Source: JBGAJN01 sp044224905 (GTDB lineage: Bacteria; Verrucomicrobiota; Verrucomicrobiia; Limisphaerales; JBGAJN01). Taken from it: a stretch of DNA of 64,000 nucleotides. Below, piece after piece: positions 46,288-54,465 of the stretch (the stretch's first letter is position 1; every line of letters begins with the position of its first letter). The notes under the pieces are model-generated. The model was not told the DNA's origin, did not search any database, and saw nothing but the letters and a program-made list of their open reading frames with translations. The stretch spans positions 2,046,001-2,110,000 of the forward strand of contig JBGAJN010000001.1 of the NCBI GenBank assembly GCA_044224905.1, written 5' to 3'. The position numbers and the translations under genes are program-made.

Positions 46288-47484
46288 ATGAGCGACAACT
46301 TCAACCTGATCCGCAGCGTTTTCACGATGACGCTGATGATCGCGGCGATGATTTGGTTCCTGATTCGCTGGCTCAAACGCTCGCCTGAGGATCCCGGGCG
46401 GTTGATTTCCAAATGGGCGATTTCGGTCACCGCGGTTGGTATCATCGTTTGGAGTTCGCTGAAGACGAGCGATAGCATTTCGGCCTTGGTGATGGTGCCG
46501 TTCGCTGTGGCAGTCGGCTTGATTCTTACCGTATTGTGGGCGCCCAACATCGGTGAATGGTTCGCCGGCCTCTTCACGAGTGCGATCGATGGCGGCAGTG
46601 AGGCGCCCGAGGATCGTCCGCTTTACTCGGTTGCTGAGGGTTATCGTCGTCGCGGTCGTCACCAAGAGGCGATTGCTGAGGTGCGTCGTCAGTTGGAACG
46701 GTTCCCCACGGATTTCCAAGGCCAGATGCTGCTCGCGGAAATTCAGGCGAATGACCTGCGCGATTATCCGGCTGCTGTTGCGACGCTGGAGCGCCTCTCG
46801 AATCAATCCGTGCATTCGCCAAAAAATCGCGCCTTCGTGCTCAGCCACCTTGCGGACTGGCACCTTCAATTCGGACACGACCCGGATTCCGCGCGCGTGG
46901 CGCTGGAGAAGATTCAGCAACTGTTTCCTGAAACCGAGCTGGCTAATCTGGCCGCACAACGCATCGCGCACCTTGCCGATCCGAATATCCTCGCGCAAAA
47001 CAAGGAGCGTGCGCCCGTTGTTCTACCACGGGCCGATGATCAACTTTCGCCGCCTGAGACAGTGGTGGTTGCGGATGGTGACCCATTCACGGCCGCGGAA
47101 AATCTCGTGAAGCGACTCGCGCAACATCCTTTGGATTACGAAGCGCGCGAAGCTCTCGCGCAGGTGTACGCCGAGCAAATAAATCGCCTCGACCTCGCCG
47201 TGGACCAGTTGGAGCAATTGATCGCGCATCCGAATCAACCGGTGCGTCAGATCGCGAAGTGGCTCGATCGTATCGCGGATTATCAAATCCGTTGCGCCGG
47301 TGACAGGGCCGCTGCGACCGCCGCGCTCCAGCGGATTGTCGATGGTTACCCCGACACGGCGTTTGCGGAAAAAGCGCGGACGCGGCTCGCCAATCTCGGC
47401 TTGGAGCTGCGTGGCAGACAAAAGAGCCAAGTCGTTAAACTTGGCTCTTATGAAAATGACCTGGGATTGAAGCGGCGCGATTAG
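46288..47484 (+). CDS. Membrane-anchored TPR protein
   Basis: A 398-residue protein. Three hydrophobic segments lie at the N-terminus (about 10-32, 44-56 and 66-90; e.g. ALVMVPFAVAVGLILTVLWA), followed by TPR-like helical repeats (YSVAEGYRRRGRHQEAIAEV, DFQGQMLLAEIQANDLRDYP, DYEAREALAQVYAEQINRLD, ADYQIRCAGDRAAATAALQR). It probably faces the cytoplasm or periplasm as a scaffold. The last 20 codons contain an 11-bp perfect inverted repeat (47422-47449) that serves as a terminator for the gene opposite. The partner is unknown. Confidence 0.72.
   Translation: MSDNFNLIRSVFTMTLMIAAMIWFLIRWLKRSPEDPGRLISKWAISVTAVGIIVWSSLKTSDSISALVMVPFAVAVGLILTVLWAPNIGEWFAGLFTSAIDGGSEAPEDRPLYSVAEGYRRRGRHQEAIAEVRRQLERFPTDFQGQMLLAEIQANDLRDYPAAVATLERLSNQSVHSPKNRAFVLSHLADWHLQFGHDPDSARVALEKIQQLFPETELANLAAQRIAHLADPNILAQNKERAPVVLPRADDQLSPPETVVVADGDPFTAAENLVKRLAQHPLDYEAREALAQVYAEQINRLDLAVDQLEQLIAHPNQPVRQIAKWLDRIADYQIRCAGDRAAATAALQRIVDGYPDTAFAEKARTRLANLGLELRGRQKSQVVKLGSYENDLGLKRRD
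47421..47450 (-). terminator. Minus-strand terminator inside the TPR gene's 3' end
   Basis: AAGAGCCAAGT (47422-47432) pairs perfectly with ACTTGGCTCTT (47439-47449) around CGTTAA. On the minus strand it ends with CTCTTTTG. It lies about 40 bases beyond the stop of the minus-strand lipoprotein gene (47489) and is wholly within the plus-strand coding sequence ending at 47484. Confidence 0.75.
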
Positions 47485-47488
47485 CGCG

Positions 47489-47884
47489 TCATTGCTTCGC
47501 CAGATGCAGCGCGATCTGCTTGTCGATCTCGCTCGCGATGTCGATGTTGCTGCCGCCGGCTTTGGTGCGGACTTGCACGACAACGTGCGTGACCTTCGCG
47601 TCCACTTCCTCGACCTTCACGTAGACCGTGCGACCATCGACTTTGCCTTCAAGGGAAAATCCAACGATGTCCTCGGAGATCAACGTCCCGTTCAGTTTGA
47701 GCGTCTCACGCGCCGCCGCCATCACCTGGGCAACCGGGCGTTCATAGTTGCTTTCGATGCGGTCTTTCAACCACGGAACGCCGGCGCGTGAACGGCCGTC
47801 GACCGTGTTCACGCAACCTGCCGCCCCCATCAGCAACACACCCACTGCGCTCACCGCGAAAAGTTTCAAAAATTCTTTTTTCAT
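47489..47884 (-). CDS. Small lipoprotein, DUF3568-like
   Basis: 131 residues from ATG 47884 (MKKEFLKLFAVSAVGVLLMG), with lipobox GAAGC at about residue 24. The mature part is a small alpha/beta domain (RPVAQVMAAARETLKLNGTL, YVKVEEVDAKVTHVVVQVRT, ending IALHLAKQ) similar to DUF3568 proteins. It is likely an envelope lipoprotein. The open frame extends upstream to 47920, but the later ATG gives the signal directly. It is the last gene of a minus-strand run and has its own terminator inside the facing gene. Confidence 0.72.
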   Translation of the reverse strand: MKKEFLKLFAVSAVGVLLMGAAGCVNTVDGRSRAGVPWLKDRIESNYERPVAQVMAAARETLKLNGTLISEDIVGFSLEGKVDGRTVYVKVEEVDAKVTHVVVQVRTKAGGSNIDIASEIDKQIALHLAKQ

Positions 47885-47949
47885 AGGCCTCAATGCAAAC
47901 ACAGCCCAACCGACCGTCAAGCCTGAATCAGTCCGGTGTTATGCCCATG

Positions 47950-48432
47950 TCATTCACACCCTCCCGGTGGCAATTCACCGGCGAACCCTTGCTGGCGCAG
48001 CGCTTCGAACAAAACGAGGGCGACGCAATTGGACAAGTTCAACGAACGCGCGGCGGGATTGAACATGGGAATGTTAAGCCAATGCGCGGGATTTTGCTCG
48101 AGCAACGATTTGGGCAACCCAGCCGTTTCGCGGCCGAACACGAGATAATCGTCGGATTGAAAACTGACGTCCGAGTAGCGCTGCGGGCCGTTGGACTCGA
48201 CGAACCACAGTCGCGCGTTCGCGGGAATTCCTGCGACAAATGTCTGCCAGTTCTTCCAGCGATGCCACGTGACGTGCTGCCAGTAATCCATTCCGGCGCG
48301 CTTCAGCTGCGAATCGTCGAGCTTAAAGCCGAACGGTTCGATCAGATGCAGCGTCGAGCGCGTCGCGGCGCACAAACGGGCGACGTTGCCCGTGTTCGGC
48401 GGGATTTCCGGTTCAACGAGGACGACGTGCAT
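47950..48432 (-). CDS. trmL: tRNA (cytidine/uridine-2'-O-)-methyltransferase TrmL
   Basis: A 160-residue SPOUT-class enzyme that methylates the ribose of the wobble base (position 34) in certain tRNA-Leu. Diagnostic strings: MHVVLVEPEIPPNTGNVARL, LHLIEPFGFKLDDSQLKRAG, DDYLVFGRETAGLPKSLLEQ and IPMFNPAARSLNLSNCVALV. The last one forms the knotted SAM site. The length is standard. It shares the strand with truA and lies about 90 nt beyond it; an intergenic repeat element lies between. Confidence 0.92.
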   Translation of the reverse strand: MHVVLVEPEIPPNTGNVARLCAATRSTLHLIEPFGFKLDDSQLKRAGMDYWQHVTWHRWKNWQTFVAGIPANARLWFVESNGPQRYSDVSFQSDDYLVFGRETAGLPKSLLEQNPAHWLNIPMFNPAARSLNLSNCVALVLFEALRQQGFAGELPPGGCE

Positions 48433-48436
48433 GAGG

Positions 48437-48550
48437 AGGAATTATGAAGGATGAAGGAGGAATGCAGAAGTGCTGCATTTCGGTGTCGAGCCTGCGCGTC
48501 GCAGTTTGGTTTCCGCCTTCATCTTTCTGCCTTCTGCCTTTTCTTATAAA
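48437..48550. repeat. Inverted-repeat element between trmL and truA
   Basis: GAAGGATGAAGGAGGAATGC (48447-48466) is rich in the same purine words that appear, as the complement, in CCTTCATCTTTCTGCCTTCTG (48519 region). Inside it AATGCAG (48461-48467) and CTGCATT (48473-48479) form a perfect 7-bp hairpin. The right end overlaps the last codons of truA. The layout suggests a small non-autonomous repeat (MITE-like). Only one copy is seen here. Confidence 0.4.
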
Positions 48551-49295
48551 ACACCTTCCACAAAACCAAACCGCACGCGGGCGCGGTCATGCCGGCGACG
48601 CGGCGATCGCAGTGGGCGAGAATGTGGTGAATGTCGGCGGAGCCGATTTTCCCTTGGCCGACCTGCACCAGCGTGCCGGCGATGCCGCGGCACATCTTGT
48701 AGAGGAAGCCGTCGCCTTCGATGACGACGGTGATTAACGGTCCGCGTTTTTGCACCTCACACCGCTTGACCGTTCGTACGGTGTTCTTGATCTCGTAGTT
48801 GTGCTTCGCGGCGAAGGATCGGAAATCGTGTTTGCCGAGAAATAATTTCGCCGCCGCGCGCATCGCCGCGAGATCCAGTTTGCGCGGGACGTGCCACGCC
48901 TGCGTGCGGAGCAGGGGATTCATCGCGGCGTGGTTCCAGACGAGGTAACGGTATTGTTTCCCTGCGGCGTGGAAGCGCGCGTGAAACTCCGCCGGACAGC
49001 GTACCGCTGACATCACGCGAATGTCCTCCGGTAGGTGCGCATTCACCGCGAGCAAGAATTTTCGCGGCTCCATCCGGAACTCGGCCTTGGGAATCTCCAC
49101 GTGCGCCACCATGCCGAGCGCGTGGACGCCGGTATCTGTGCGGCTGGAACTGTGGATCCGTTTCACGCTCGGAAATAATTTCGCCAGCGCCTCCTCGATG
49201 CGTTGTTGCACGCCGATGCCGCTGTCCTGCACCTGCCAGCCGGCGTAATTCGTGCCGTCGTAGGCGATGGTGAGTTTGAACTTCAGCTTTTCCAC
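48519..49295 (-). CDS. truA: tRNA pseudouridine(38-40) synthase TruA
   Basis: A 258-residue pseudouridine synthase acting on the anticodon arm. MEKLKFKLTIAYDGTNYAGW at the start, catalytic Asp in HSSSRTDTGVHALGMVAH (about residue 54), and KRCEVQKRGPLITVVIEGDG with GFLYKMCRGIAGTLVQVGQG later are family hallmarks. Length is typical. The 3' end (FYKKRQKAER) overlaps the repeat-like element. The preceding minus-strand gene is trmL, also a tRNA modifier. Confidence 0.95.
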   Translation of the reverse strand: MEKLKFKLTIAYDGTNYAGWQVQDSGIGVQQRIEEALAKLFPSVKRIHSSSRTDTGVHALGMVAHVEIPKAEFRMEPRKFLLAVNAHLPEDIRVMSAVRCPAEFHARFHAAGKQYRYLVWNHAAMNPLLRTQAWHVPRKLDLAAMRAAAKLFLGKHDFRSFAAKHNYEIKNTVRTVKRCEVQKRGPLITVVIEGDGFLYKMCRGIAGTLVQVGQGKIGSADIHHILAHCDRRVAGMTAPACGLVLWKVFYKKRQKAER

Positions 49296-49320
49296 GTGCG
49301 ATGGGGAACCACGGTGAACC

Positions 49321-49734
49321 TCAGACGGCCGTGGAATCGAGGTAGCTTTGCAACAGAATCGCGGCCGATGACTGATCGACCTTCGCTCGTTGCTGCTTGG
49401 CCTTCATGCCGGTCTGCGAGAGGAACCGGTGCGCCTGCACGGAGGTGAGCCGCTCGTCGAGCGTCTTCAACGGCACGGTGACCGACGTTTTGAGCACGGC
49501 GACGAACTCCTGCACTTTGAGCGCGGCCGGGCCGTAGCTGCCGTCCATGTTGCGCGGCATGCCGACGAGGATGAGTTCGACTTCCTTTTCGCGGATGAGC
49601 TGCTTGAGGCGCTCGAGGAACGCGGCGAACGGCTCCGCCGGAATGAACTCGTGCGGGTGCGCGATCATTTTCAACTCGTCGCTCAATGCGACGCCGATAC
49701 GAACCGTTCCGTGATCAAGGGCTAGAATGCGCAT
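49321..49734 (-). CDS. ruvX: Holliday junction resolvase-like protein YqgF/RuvX
   Basis: A 137-residue RNase H-fold nuclease of the YqgF family, implicated in pre-16S rRNA 5'-end processing and putative Holliday junction resolution. It starts MRILALDHGTVRIGVALSDE with the catalytic Asp, and contains VELILVGMPRNMDGSYGPAA, TLDERLTSVQAHRFL and KVDQSSAAILLQSYLDS with further acidic residues. Length is normal. It starts 2 nt after the hemL stop, in one operon. Confidence 0.93.
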   Translation of the reverse strand: MRILALDHGTVRIGVALSDELKMIAHPHEFIPAEPFAAFLERLKQLIREKEVELILVGMPRNMDGSYGPAALKVQEFVAVLKTSVTVPLKTLDERLTSVQAHRFLSQTGMKAKQQRAKVDQSSAAILLQSYLDSTAV

Positions 49735-49736
49735 GG

Positions 49737-51017
49737 TTACAAAGTTTTCATCACGCGCGCGGCGGCACTAACGGTTTTCTCAATATCCGCTGCACTGTGC
49801 GCGGTGGAAATGAATCCGGCCTCGAACTGTGACGGTGCCAGATACACGCCGGCCGCGAGCAGTCCGTGGAAGTATTTCTTGAAACGCTCGCGGTCGCTCT
49901 TCATTGCGTCGGCGAGATTGTGGACGGGTTCGCTCGTGAAGTAGCCGCAGAACATCGAACCGCAGCGATTGAATTGCACGGGCACGCCCGCAGATTTCGC
50001 CGCATCGCGCAGGCCCGCTTCGAGCGCACCTCCGAGTTCGTTCAGCTTGCGATACGCGTCGCCGCTCTGGAGTTCCTCCAACGCCGCGATGCCCGCAGCC
50101 ATCGCGAGCGGGTTGCCGCTGAGCGTGCCGGCTTGATACACGGCGCCTAGCGGCGCGAGGTGATCCATGATTTCCGCGCGTCCGCCGAAAGCGCCGACGG
50201 GCAAACCGCCGCCGATGATTTTGCCGAAGCAACTCAGGTCAGGACGAATGTTGAACAACTCCTGCGCCCCGCCGCGCGCGAGACGGAAGCCCGTCATCAC
50301 TTCGTCGAAAATCAGCAACGCGCCATTCTTGAGCGTGATCTCGCGGAGGAATTCCAGATAGCCGGGGCGGGGGAGATACAGGCCTGCATTGCCGGGCACG
50401 GGTTCGATAATGATGCCGGCGATCTGGTCCGGGTTCGCCGCGAACGCCGCCTTCACCGCTTCGGTGTCGTTGTAGGGCAGGACGATTGTGTGCTGCGTGA
50501 ATGCCGCGGGAACGCCCGCGCTGTCCGGATGGCCGAACGTCAACGCGCCGGAGCCGGCTTTCACCAGCAGCGAATCAGCGTGACCGTGATAGCAGCCGTC
50601 GAACTTGATGATCTTGTCGCGTCGCGTGAAGCCGCGCGCGAGGCGGATGGCGGACATGCACGCCTCGGTGCCGGAGTTGCACATGCGAACCTTCTGCACG
50701 CTCGGGACGGCTTCGCATACGAGCTTGGCCATCGTGACTTCGAGCGGGTTGGGAATGCCGAAGCTCGTGCCGTTCTCCGCCGTAGCCTGCACGGCTTTGA
50801 TGATCTTCGGATGCGCGTGGCCGAGAATCGCCGGCCCCCACGTGCCGACATAGTCGATCAACTCCTCGCCATCGACCGTCCACACGTGCGCGCCCTTCGC
50901 ACGATTGACGAAGAACGGTTGCCCGCCCACGGCGCGAAACGCGCGCACGGGCGAGTTCACTCCGCCGGGAATGTATTTCAACGCTTCGGCAAACAGTTCC
51001 TGTGATTTCGATGACAT
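49737..51017 (-). CDS. hemL: Glutamate-1-semialdehyde 2,1-aminomutase
   Basis: A 426-residue PLP enzyme making 5-aminolevulinate for tetrapyrrole synthesis by the C5 pathway. YIPGGVNSPVRAFRAVGGQP near the start, FGIPNPLEVTMAKLVCEAVP, MCNSGTEACMSAIRLARGFT, and the PLP Lys in LSCFGKIIGGGLPVGAFGG (about 260) are diagnostic. Length is normal. It lies 1 nt after the NAD synthase stop and 2 nt before ruvX, so they share a transcript. Other haem genes are not in this window. Confidence 0.96.
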   Translation of the reverse strand: MSSKSQELFAEALKYIPGGVNSPVRAFRAVGGQPFFVNRAKGAHVWTVDGEELIDYVGTWGPAILGHAHPKIIKAVQATAENGTSFGIPNPLEVTMAKLVCEAVPSVQKVRMCNSGTEACMSAIRLARGFTRRDKIIKFDGCYHGHADSLLVKAGSGALTFGHPDSAGVPAAFTQHTIVLPYNDTEAVKAAFAANPDQIAGIIIEPVPGNAGLYLPRPGYLEFLREITLKNGALLIFDEVMTGFRLARGGAQELFNIRPDLSCFGKIIGGGLPVGAFGGRAEIMDHLAPLGAVYQAGTLSGNPLAMAAGIAALEELQSGDAYRKLNELGGALEAGLRDAAKSAGVPVQFNRCGSMFCGYFTSEPVHNLADAMKSDRERFKKYFHGLLAAGVYLAPSQFEAGFISTAHSAADIEKTVSAAARVMKTL

Positions 51018-51018
51018 A

Positions 51019-52656
51019 TTAAATCTCCCGATACCGCTGCGCGATGGGAATGCGGCGGCCGACGCCGAACGCCTTGCTCGTGATCTTCAATCCCGGCGCG
51101 GCCTGGCGACGCTTGTATTCGTTGAGGTCGATCAAGCGCACGACGCGGCGCACGGTGGCTTCGTCGAAACCGGCGCGGATGATTTCCGCCGCGGACTTCG
51201 CATTCACCACATACTCTTCGAGAATCGCGTCGAGAATTTCGTAGGGCGGCAACGAGTCTTGATCTGTCTGGTTGGGGCGCAACTCGGCGGACGGCGCCTT
51301 GGTGATCGACGCCGTGGGAATGATCTCGCGCTCGCGATTGATCCACTTCGAGAGGCGATAGACCATCATCTTCGGCACGTCGCTGATCACGGCGAGCCCG
51401 CCGCACATATCGCCGTAAAGCGTGCAATAGCCGACGGCCAGCTCGCTCTTGTTGCCGGTGGTGAGGAGCAGCGAGCCGAACTTGTTCGACATCGCCATCA
51501 GGACTACGCCGCGCAAACGCGCCTGAATATTTTCCTCGGTCGTATCCTCCGCGCGCCCGGTGAAGACGTCGCGCAATTGCTTCCGCACGGCCTCGAACGG
51601 TGGCTGAATCGGAATCACGTCGTAACGAATGCCGAGATTTTCCGCGAGGATGTGCGCGTCATCGAGGCTGCCTTGCGACGAGAATTGCGATGGCAACGAA
51701 ACGCCGCGAACATTCTCTGCACCGAGCGCGGCGACGGCGAGACACGCAACCAACGCTGAGTCGATGCCGCCGCTCAAGCCGAGCACGGCGGATTTGAAGC
51801 CGCACTTGTGCAGGTAATCGCGCAGTCCAACGACGAGCGCGTGATAAACCATTTCTTCCTCGGCGAACTTCGCGGGCGCGATCGGCTTCGCGGCGTCGGT
51901 ATCGACGATCAGGAAATCCTCCGCGCAGAACGCGCCTTGCGAAATCAACTGGCCGGCCGAGTTGAACACCATGCTCGCGCCGTCGAACACGAGTTCATCG
52001 TTTCCGCCGACGAGATTGCAATACAGCACAGGCCGCTTCGATTTCGCGGCGAGACTCGCGAGCATTTGCTGGCGCACGGGATTTTTCCCGAGATGCCACG
52101 GCGACGCGGAGATGTTGAAAATAACTTCCGCGCCTTGCTCGGCAAGATGCGTCGCCGGATTGCTGCGATACCGGCGTTCCGGCCAGAAATCCTCGTCGTT
52201 CCACACGTCTTCGCAAATGGTCAGGCCGACTTTGCGACCGTTCAACAGCACGGGCTCGTTCGACGTGGCCGGCTCGAAGTAACGGTCCTCATCGAAGACG
52301 TCGTAGGTGGGCAGCAGCGTCTTCGTCCGCGTGGCGATGACCTTGCCGTGCTGCGCGATCGCAACAGCGTTGGTGACTTCGCGGCCGGGCCGTTGCTCGT
52401 GTCGCCCGACGTAGCCGACAATCAAAGCGGTCTGGCCGGTGGCGCGGGCGAGGCGTTCGAGCGCGGCGAGATTTTGCGCGATGAAATCCCTCTTCAGCAG
52501 CAGATCGCGCGGCGGATAGCCGGCGAGCGCCAGTTCCGGCATCATCACGACATCGACACCCGCGGCCGCACCGCGTTGATACGCTGCAAGAATTTTCGCT
52601 TCGTTGCCGGCGACGTCGCCGACGGTGGTGTTGATTTGAGCGAGCGCGACTTTCAT
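51019..52656 (-). CDS. nadE: Glutamine-dependent NAD+ synthetase
   Basis: A 545-residue two-domain enzyme. The N-terminal nitrilase-type glutaminase (1-270) has the catalytic Glu in VMMPELALAGYPPRDLLL, Lys in TRTKTLLPTYDVFDEDRYFE and Cys in VGLTICEDVWNDEDF. The C-terminal ATP-pyrophosphatase domain has SGGIDSALVACLAVAALGAE. It converts deamido-NAD to NAD. Length is standard for the bacterial long form. It is preceded 6 nt upstream by a DUF192 lipoprotein gene and followed by hemL. Confidence 0.96.
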   Translation of the reverse strand: MKVALAQINTTVGDVAGNEAKILAAYQRGAAAGVDVVMMPELALAGYPPRDLLLKRDFIAQNLAALERLARATGQTALIVGYVGRHEQRPGREVTNAVAIAQHGKVIATRTKTLLPTYDVFDEDRYFEPATSNEPVLLNGRKVGLTICEDVWNDEDFWPERRYRSNPATHLAEQGAEVIFNISASPWHLGKNPVRQQMLASLAAKSKRPVLYCNLVGGNDELVFDGASMVFNSAGQLISQGAFCAEDFLIVDTDAAKPIAPAKFAEEEMVYHALVVGLRDYLHKCGFKSAVLGLSGGIDSALVACLAVAALGAENVRGVSLPSQFSSQGSLDDAHILAENLGIRYDVIPIQPPFEAVRKQLRDVFTGRAEDTTEENIQARLRGVVLMAMSNKFGSLLLTTGNKSELAVGYCTLYGDMCGGLAVISDVPKMMVYRLSKWINREREIIPTASITKAPSAELRPNQTDQDSLPPYEILDAILEEYVVNAKSAAEIIRAGFDEATVRRVVRLIDLNEYKRRQAAPGLKITSKAFGVGRRIPIAQRYREI

Positions 52657-52662
52657 GGCAGT

Positions 52663-53193
52663 TCAACGCCGGTTGAGAAACGTCTGCAAGAGCGTCCCGC
52701 GTTCCGTGCGCACGACCGCGCCGGTGCTGACGTTGTGACGCTTGAACCAGCCTTGCGGCACTTCGAGCACGAATTGGAGATTCGAGGACTTCGATTGCAC
52801 ACCGCGCTCATCGCCTGGTTGCAGGTCGACGATCTCCTCGATCGTGCCATCCGGCGCGATGTAAGCCGCAGACAACGCCACCGTGCAGTTGCGCATGTAG
52901 AAGTTTTTGGGTCCCGGTCCGTCGAAAATAAAAATCATCCCTTCGGTGTCGGCCATATTCGTGCGGAACATCATGCCCGTGGCGATCTCGACCGGCTGGC
53001 GGGCGATTTCGGCGACGACTTCCGTGCTGCCGAGCCAGAGCTTGATCGTGGGTAGTTTGGGCTGCGCGTGCAGCAAGTGGCCGCGGATCGGATCGATCTC
53101 CGCCGTCGCTTGGACAGCGGTGGTCGCCGCAGGTTTCTGGCAGCCGACCGCGAGGAACAGCGCCAGCGGCAGGCAATAGAACCAATTTCGCAT
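52663..53193 (-). CDS. DUF192 lipoprotein
   Basis: A 176-residue lipoprotein: MRNWFYCLPLALFLAVGCQK has a lipobox with Cys at about residue 18. The DUF192 domain follows (IKLWLGSTEVVAEIARQPVE, IATGMMFRTNMADTEGMIFI, FDGPGPKNFYMRNCTVALSA, EIVDLQPGDERGVQSKSSNL, FVLEVPQGWFKRHNVSTGAV). DUF192 proteins are small envelope or soluble proteins of unknown function. It is the first gene of the nadE-hemL-ruvX run and is divergent, across 156 nt, from the LuxE-like operon. Confidence 0.88.
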   Translation of the reverse strand: MRNWFYCLPLALFLAVGCQKPAATTAVQATAEIDPIRGHLLHAQPKLPTIKLWLGSTEVVAEIARQPVEIATGMMFRTNMADTEGMIFIFDGPGPKNFYMRNCTVALSAAYIAPDGTIEEIVDLQPGDERGVQSKSSNLQFVLEVPQGWFKRHNVSTGAVVRTERGTLLQTFLNRR

Positions 53194-53349
53194 TGGGTGA
53201 GCTTGCGGCGAAGCGCGCCGGCTTTCAATAAAATCCCCAGCCTTGCCACGCGCCTGCTGGCTTGCGTTGGGAGCGTTTCGCGGCTAATAGTCTGGCCGGC
53301 TGTGGCGGAAAACCAGCCGGGGTGCGCAAGCGCCCAAAGAAAAAACCGC
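53194..53349. promoter_or_regulatory. Divergent region between DUF192 gene and lux-like operon
   Basis: One hundred fifty-six bases separate the two start codons, so both operon promoters should be here. No operator or clear hexamer pair was seen by eye; the annotation rests on layout. Confidence 0.35.
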
Positions 53350-54462
53350 ATGACGAACACTCACACATTTGCTGAATTTGCCGCCGCGTTGCGCGATTGG
53401 TTTCGCCGCGCGGATGAAGGCTTTCCGGTCAGCAATTTTCCCTTCGGCGATCTCGCGCTGGAGTTGTTCCGTCTGCAGTTTCAACACAACGCCGCGTATC
53501 GCCGCATCTGCGAAGCGCGCGGAGTTAGTCCAGAATCGGTTCGCGATTGGTCTGCGATTCCCGTCGTGCCGACGGCGGCGTTCAAGGAACTCGAACTCAC
53601 TAGTCTGCCGGTGAACGAACGCGCGGCCGTGTTTTGTTCCAGCGGCACGACACGACAAATTCCGAGCCGTCACTTTCACAGCGTCGAATCACTCTTCACG
53701 TACGAAAGCTCGTTGATTCCTTGGTTTCGTCGGCATGTGCTTCCCGAATGGGGCGAGCGCGCGGCGTTCATGGATTTCGTCGCGTTGACGCCACCACCGG
53801 TGCAGGCGCCGCATTCGTCGCTCGCACACATGTTCGCGACGGTGCAACGCGAGTTCGGTCCGCGCGAACCGGTGTTCACCGGAACGGTCGGCGATGACGG
53901 TGCGTGGCAATTAGATATCACCGCCACTCGACGGGTATTGGAGTCGGCGATTGCGAAAGATGAACCGGTCGTGTTGCTCGGAACGGCGTTTTCGTTCGTG
54001 CATCTGTGCGATGCTCTGGATGAACACAAACTGACGCTCCGGCTTCCGCCCGGTTCGCGCGTGATGGAGACAGGCGGTTACAAAGGTCGCTCGCGCGAGT
54101 TGCCGAAGGCGCAGTTGCACGCGATGATTGCGAACCGCCTCGATCTTCCGCGCACGAACATCGTGTGCGAATACGGCATGAGCGAGCTGAGTTCGCAGGC
54201 GTATGACGGCGTCGCGGGAAGCGATCAACCGCGCGTGTTCCGTTTTCCACCGTGGGCGCGGGCGCGCGTAATCTCGCCCGAAACCGGCGCGGAAGTTGCC
54301 GAAGGGGAAACGGGTTTGCTTCAAGTGTTCGACTTGGCGAACGTGTGGTCTGTGCTCGCGATTCAAACGGAAGACCTCGCGGTGCGACGCGGCGATGGCT
54401 TCGAGTTGATCGGCCGCGCGGTGCAAGCCGAGCCGCGAGGTTGTTCGCTGATGCCCGCCTGA
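53350..54462 (+). CDS. LuxE-like acyl-protein synthetase
   Basis: A 370-residue member of the LuxE family (acyl-AMP-forming acyl-protein synthetase), which activates a fatty acid with ATP and passes the acyl group to a reductase. AVFCSSGTTRQIPSRHFHSV is the adenylate-forming motif; ESLFTYESSL and the later FLGTAFSFVHL-type and METGGYKGRSRELPKAQLHA, with VCEYGMSELSSQAYDG, follow LuxE. The C-terminus RGCSLMPA puts a Cys at residue 365, the position of the acyl-accepting Cys near the end of bacterial LuxE. The ATG at 53350 gives the right length. It heads a tight operon with an MFS gene, a LuxC-like reductase and a QueD-like gene. Confidence 0.85.
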   Translation: MTNTHTFAEFAAALRDWFRRADEGFPVSNFPFGDLALELFRLQFQHNAAYRRICEARGVSPESVRDWSAIPVVPTAAFKELELTSLPVNERAAVFCSSGTTRQIPSRHFHSVESLFTYESSLIPWFRRHVLPEWGERAAFMDFVALTPPPVQAPHSSLAHMFATVQREFGPREPVFTGTVGDDGAWQLDITATRRVLESAIAKDEPVVLLGTAFSFVHLCDALDEHKLTLRLPPGSRVMETGGYKGRSRELPKAQLHAMIANRLDLPRTNIVCEYGMSELSSQAYDGVAGSDQPRVFRFPPWARARVISPETGAEVAEGETGLLQVFDLANVWSVLAIQTEDLAVRRGDGFELIGRAVQAEPRGCSLMPA

Positions 54463-54465
54463 TTC

